The translations under genes were made by a program, and so were the position numbers. Below are positions 59,082 to 64,000 of a stretch of 64,000 nucleotides of DNA, one piece after another. The DNA comes from Scleromitrula shiraiana (taxonomy: Eukaryota; Ascomycota; Leotiomycetes; Helotiales; Sclerotiniaceae), in the NCBI GenBank assembly GCA_028455995.1, contig JABELC010000004.1, positions 3,470,501-3,534,500 on the forward strand, written 5' to 3'. The notes under the pieces were generated by a model. The model saw only the letters and a list, made by a program, of their open reading frames with translations, searched no databases and had not been told where the DNA came from. Position 1 is the stretch's first letter. Every line of letters starts with the position of its first letter.

Positions 59082-62000
59082 TTGAGTTTCGACAACTTTA
59101 AGATATATTTAAATATGAAAAAGGTTGGGGAAAAGAGGGGTCCAAAGTTAAGGTATATCAAGAAACGGGATAATTCCCAATCGTTCCTATCTAACCCATC
59201 AAACCAATTTCCAGTCAATAGTCCCCATCCAAGCACCGGTTATCGGGGATAGTTCAGTACGTACATTATTCTATACATGGTTCCCTTCCTCTCTTCACAA
59301 TCATCCATGTATATAACAGTGCACCTCTCTAGTGATCTCGCATTTCAATTTTTACAGTTGTGAAAATTAATGACATATTATTATTAGTTTTACCAATAAC
59401 TTCATGGTAACTCGTTTACTCGTTTAGGCCTTTCTCAAGAACGTTAGGCACAACAAATTGCTGACGAGTCCACATTATTTCCCTCGATAAAAATTATCCA
59501 TATCGGTTGTTTTCCTGGGTATGAACCTTCTTGAATCAGGAATTGCTGTGGAGTGCGGCTGGATAGGTCATCAAGTCACAAATCTGCAATAATTTTTACT
59601 AGAACAAGCCGTTTCCAGTTCAGCAACTTGCATTTTTACTTTCCTCCAAAGCGCCAATCAAAGTTCATTAATCCACGATTCTGCATCTTGTAAATGATCT
59701 CAATTGGCCCATGAAGCACATGGCATCCCCATAATTTCCATCATCTTCCCGAACCCAACATCGCCAGGTTACCCCTCTATGTATATCCATGTCACATATA
59801 TATTATATCAGGCGCTGTAACCTTGCCTAGACTTATTTCCATGGGATTTTCTAGAGAGTTTTCTTATTTCCACGCCGCTCATTACCTTATCGCAGGTATC
59901 CAAGCATCACCATGTCGAAGCTAAGCACACCGGTCGGCGCTTCGGAGAGCTCCACCAATCAAATTGATAGGTAGATTTCCAGAAGTTTTAGCTCTTCCCA
60001 ATTAAGTAAGAGGCGACTGCCAAATGCCGCAGTTGGCGCAGTGACCGTTGACTTTCGGCACTAATGAGTTAAGGCTACCTCCAAAATGTCTATCTAGATT
60101 AGCCAGCTACATGGCTTAGCTTAATGTGGACAAAATGAAGTCTAAAGCTTAGAAATGGAATAATTAAACATTGGGGTCCACGAACTGAGTATTGTGCCTC
60201 TTGTTCTTCCATGATCCAGAAACAAAGAAGATCTTGACTTGTCCTAATCTCACGGGTTTGGGATTGGTAGATTTCGCAATCATTAAGTTCGGTTTAATAT
60301 TTCACTTCGCACTCGGTACATAATCACCCGTGATGAATAGTCATACCCGATAAAATCCACTTCTCTAAGAGCAAATCCACCCAATACTCAACTAATTACT
60401 GTTAATTAGCATGAATTAGATACGGTCACATGGACGGATCACTTCGTCCGGGGTGTCGGGGACGATGATTGTGTCCTTGTTTTGCATACCAACTATATCG
60501 AAATTTCCCAATGTGTAAGTAACAGTTACCTTTTTGTCGTCACTCACCGTTTTTTTTTTTAGTTAAAGTAATTATCGAGCAAATCCCAGACCAAACCTGA
60601 CCGGGCTGCAACCCCTTCAATTATCTGGCACGCTTTCGTAATCTTGAATCCTTCAAACGCACGTGTTCGCGCTTGCAGGTAGGCTTAACTTAAGGCTTGG
60701 GGCCGCAGCATTATTGTCCCTTGGAATTGTTATCATTGGAACTCCCCTTGATCCTTGCCAGTGCGAACCATTAATTCCTCCCTCGTTTGCCACGTGCGGA
60801 TCCCAAACTGGTGAAATAATCAAATATTTCCGAGTTACATGACTAGCGATACATTAAGAAAGTCTTCATACCTGACACAAACACAGGTTATCTTTCGACA
60901 CGGAAGTTATTTTCTTTCTTCAATCTAATGCCGATAATGTACCGATATCAATCTCTAAAAAATTGTCGTAAATATCGAACGATGATTGAATGAATTCGAG
61001 ATCGAGGTACGCTAATGCGTCGAGAACCATGATATCGACTTTTGATTATCCCTTCACTCTTCTTTCCTAAATCCGATAGTCAACCTTGATAGACTTTCCA
61101 ATCAATTTTTGGTGAACCCCCAGCAATCCTAGTCTTGCAAAGTGACACATATCTGAGAAGGATTCATCGAACTCCATCAGTGACGATGGCAGTGTAATGT
61201 CCCAATATACTTAGTTGGGAGCACCTGATGCAAGCTAATGGAATCCCATATGTATTATATGAAGTACACATTTACCTTCCTGTTTCGTAACTTGAGTACA
61301 ATTTCCAGCGCGTAATTTGAGGACATGATGAAAGAGTCGCCACCTCTTCTATTTATAACAGAAAGAGAACAATCATCAATGGAGCATCTAAACTATCAAG
61401 GAAATCCGCAAACTTTATACAAAATCCACTTCACTGTCCTGTTCTTTTTACCTCAAGCCACGTTCCCACCTTTAGCCCAACTCTAACACCAACTGGAGTA
61501 CAAAAACTCCAAAAGGCTGAGAGTTTACAAAGATTCTGAATTTACAAAAATGGGCGATGATTGTTCATTGGACGGTCAAGATCCTTCGAACAAAATTTCG
61601 AGGACACAGGCACTGAGGTGATCTAAGTTCAGCAAATCAAAGTCCAAGGATAGGATTTTGATGGGGAAGCACGCTGAATTGATCCTCTTGGCGAACTACA
61701 CGACGATACAATAGGCAGAAAAACGCTGCTTGTGTATGATATGGTGATTAAACATTATTTGTTGCTGCTGCTGCTGTGCTGAGATTGCATTTAACTTAAT
61801 CGACTTTGTTACCCATGGAATTCGGATTAGCCTGAACCCCACTTCCCATTGCCGTTTCCAAGTCCACGCTTGCAGACTAATTCCCAATACCTTGGGACTG
61901 GAATCAAAACCCAAAGTATTAATAACATCCATGCTCGTTTGTGTCAAACCATATTTTGCGGACCGGTCGGCCCAATTACTCAGGTCCAACGCTATACTTA

Positions 62001-62327
62001 AATCAAAATTTCGATCTCGAAACCCATGATCGTTTCCCGAACATCTGCGATTTTTCTACACTCGGCTATTCGATAGCTTGTAATTTTGTACATGTTATCC
62101 ATTCGGCTCCTCGAAGACAAATCTGATTCGATTCTTGAAATTGCAAATCCTTTGACCAGTTGACTGCATCGATTCAATTTGTTTGAGAAGGTATCTTGCT
62201 TCAGGTCATTCCTATCCACCGGTGTTAGCAACAATCTTATGCATCTTTTACAGAACTTACAGTGCATTTGTCACTCTATGTTTCAATCGTTATCAGCAAG
62301 TGGTGCTCTACCAGTATCAACATCGTT
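59082..62327. other. Intergenic, 3.2 kb
   Basis: No supported gene. Ordinary composition with a T run at 60550-60561 and a (GCT)n/(TGC)n tract at 61764-61777. CACGTG lies at 60660-60665 and 60791-60796. The frame carrying the Gln run at 61696-61989 shows no family resemblance. Confidence 0.5.
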
Positions 62328-63831
62328 CTATTGTGAAGCATTCACGTGTTCCACGTATTGAACGGGTTCTAGCTCATTATCTGTCAAAGTCATTCCAGAT
62401 ATTGTTGTAGTCAGCACCTGATCTTCGATGGGAACTCGATAAAATCCATTCGAAGCTCTCCTTTCTCGTTGTAAGCCAAAACACTGATTCAACTGACCTT
62501 GGTTCAGGTCCGGTCTCTCAGAATCCCTCCAACCCTCGAATTCTTGGTTCTGTTCGATGTCATCGCTATCATAAGTCAACGTGATCATCTGATTCAAACG
62601 AGATCGCCGAGGATTCTGCCTTCTTTCTCTCCAATCAGGAGGTCTAGCAGCATCGTCATCGTTCGACCTTCTTCTTTCAAGTCTACGCCGTACTTTCTCT
62701 CTTATTTCTCTCCGTGCTTGATCGAGATGTCGGGCAACATCATTCTCCAGCCTTGAAAAGAGAGAATTATCAAGTCTCGCTTCTTTTATCACTGTCGTAA
62801 CACGTTAAATAAGAATAACCCCAAGTGGATATCTAAGTATTACCTTGAAATGCGCCATATTCATCTGATTGTATTTTTCGTATTACGAATGCGAGGACTG
62901 TGAAAGGAATGTCAGGGGAAGGCCCCTCCATCGCAGTCGATGTAATAGAAGTGAACCTTGGCATTGGTCGTTCATTGCTTGCCACGTGCAAACCCCTATA
63001 TCCAAACATAGCGTAATATCTTATAAGACTTGGTTGTGGATGAAGTCTGAAATTATGAAATGTGGGTGGATTGCAGGTGCAAGTCAAACGCCCTGAATAT
63101 TTCCAATAGTCTTCCAAGTCTGGTAGACATTGGGAGGTTCGTTTGTATATGGCGTGAGCACGCTTTCTTGGGAACGATGATGTTGTTAGATTCTTCTCTA
63201 TCAATTCCATAAATTCAAAACCTTGTTCAGACAGTGAGGACAACCTGCGCCCCCTTTCATGAAGTGAGGATTGAAGATCTGCTTCTATGATTGCCATGAA
63301 CCTTTCCCCTCGTCTGGAAAATTTTAGTCCTTTTGAAAATACGCCTTTATGCTCCATCCTCTTGCGAATATCACTTCTCTTGCATACTTTTTCTTCGCTT
63401 CTACAACGGAAATCACGCTTTCGATCTTTGACTAGGCTTCCCCATGGTAGCCTACGTGTTAGAAGGAGTTGTGGAGTTCTTTGGATAGGCTTGGTACATA
63501 TCTCATCCAAGGGAAAAGGTTGGATTATTGAAACAGAAGCCGATACTCTCAAATCTGAGTAGCTCAAAGGCGAAGGAGATCGGCTCATTGGTAAAGAATC
63601 TGGTGTGATAGAATTCAAGTGACTCTCTGAATGAGAGCGGTTCGTAGAAACAAAAGTTGATACGGTTTGCAAGGGTCGATGCACGATAGCATACTGTTCA
63701 TTGCCATCCTCAATTTTTAATTCATCGAGATTTTTGTGTCTCGGTCTGAGGGTTGGAGGTGGCGAGGGTGGCAATTCTGAATCCTCTTCTACTAGAGACA
63801 TAGGTTCTGGAGTATGATCGTGTGGCCCCAT
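62328..63831 (-). CDS. Arg-rich protein of unknown function, 483 aa
   Basis: Two exons, 63831-62844 and 62791-62328, with a 52-nt GT-AG intron in phase 1, giving 483 residues. The N-terminus is Pro/Ser/acidic (MGPHDHTPEPMSLVEEDSEL, then PPSPPPTLRPRHKN) and looks disordered. From about 140 to 230 the chain is basic and helical (KDRKRDFRCRSEEKVCKRSD; then MAIIEADLQSSLHERGRR and FMELIEKNL). Residues 255-320 are Cys/Pro/His-containing (LTCTCNPPTFHNFRLHP). Exon 2 begins with a helical, highly basic stretch (ARREIREKVRRRLERRRS, then WRERRQNPRRSR) and ends acidic. I recognise no domain. The Arg-rich segment may bind nucleic acid; that is inference from composition. The ATG at 63831 is the first in a long frame and the intron phase supports the model. 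Confidence 0.87.
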
Positions 63832-64000
63832 GGTTCTTTATTTTCGTCAAACGTTGAATTTCGCAATACCTCTGGATATCGAACTTTTAGCTGGCGGGAA
63901 AATAATCCTACAAGGTTTTGTTTGATTAACTCATTTCGATTTTGATGCTGGTTTAAGAATAACAGATCTAGATCGTTTTGTTGTAAATAATCGTTGTCAA
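63832..64000. other. Upstream flank to window end
   Basis: 169 bp of 5' flank of the Arg-rich gene. No further feature seen. Confidence 0.5.

Noticed and set aside
61696..61989. 97-codon minus frame with a Gln run
   Set aside because: The Gln run comes from a short CAG/CTG microsatellite; the rest has no coding character.

Overview
The window looks like filamentous ascomycete (Pezizomycotina) nuclear DNA. Reasons: short GT-AG introns of about 46-75 nt, a Zn(II)2Cys6 and a C2H2 regulator, a decayed HET (heterokaryon incompatibility) gene, a SconB/Met30-type F-box WD40 protein, a fungal Atg17, and an asco-laccase with many introns and the C-terminal DSGL plug. The general feel is of a leotiomycete such as the Botrytis/Sclerotinia relatives; that is an impression from protein resemblance, not a computed assignment. 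No tRNA, rRNA, CRISPR or intact transposon was found.

Layout. 1-860: start of a Ser/Pro-rich protein on the minus strand, cut by the window edge. 861-11741: about 10.9 kb with no convincing gene, dense in microsatellites. 11825-14282: two adjacent decayed or frameshifted genes on the plus strand. 14555-18461: Zn2Cys6 regulator and an endonuclease/exonuclease/phosphatase (EEP) protein, both minus. 20306-24856: four small uncharacterised genes. 25188-26328 and 32583-33647: two related F-box-like genes on opposite strands, separated by about 6 kb of gene-free, repeat-rich DNA. 35808-38159: sconB-like sulfur-control F-box/WD40 gene. 40272-42489: HET pseudogene. 42875-44482: ATG17. 46155-48026: a coiled-coil protein and a small secreted Tyr-Gly repeat protein. 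49686-52199: laccase with 13 exons, including a probable 3-nt microexon. 57956-59081: C2H2 regulator. 62328-63831: Arg-rich protein of unknown function.

Four AT-rich islands (18965-19575, 28590-29320, 33835-34985, 54475-56620) share a small vocabulary of short words: ACTAGTA, TCAAGTT/AACTTGA, TGCCAGTG/CACTGGCA and ACTCGGA/TCCGAGT. This is the most unusual structure in the window that gene annotation does not explain.

The genes do not form an obvious metabolic cluster. Several belong to ubiquitin and nutrient control (the SconB-type substrate adaptor, two F-box-like proteins, a tiny protein with two PY motifs) or to nutrient-starvation autophagy (Atg17), but I infer no physical linkage of function. 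All spliced models were built by hand from open frames, splice signals and phase, without transcript data.
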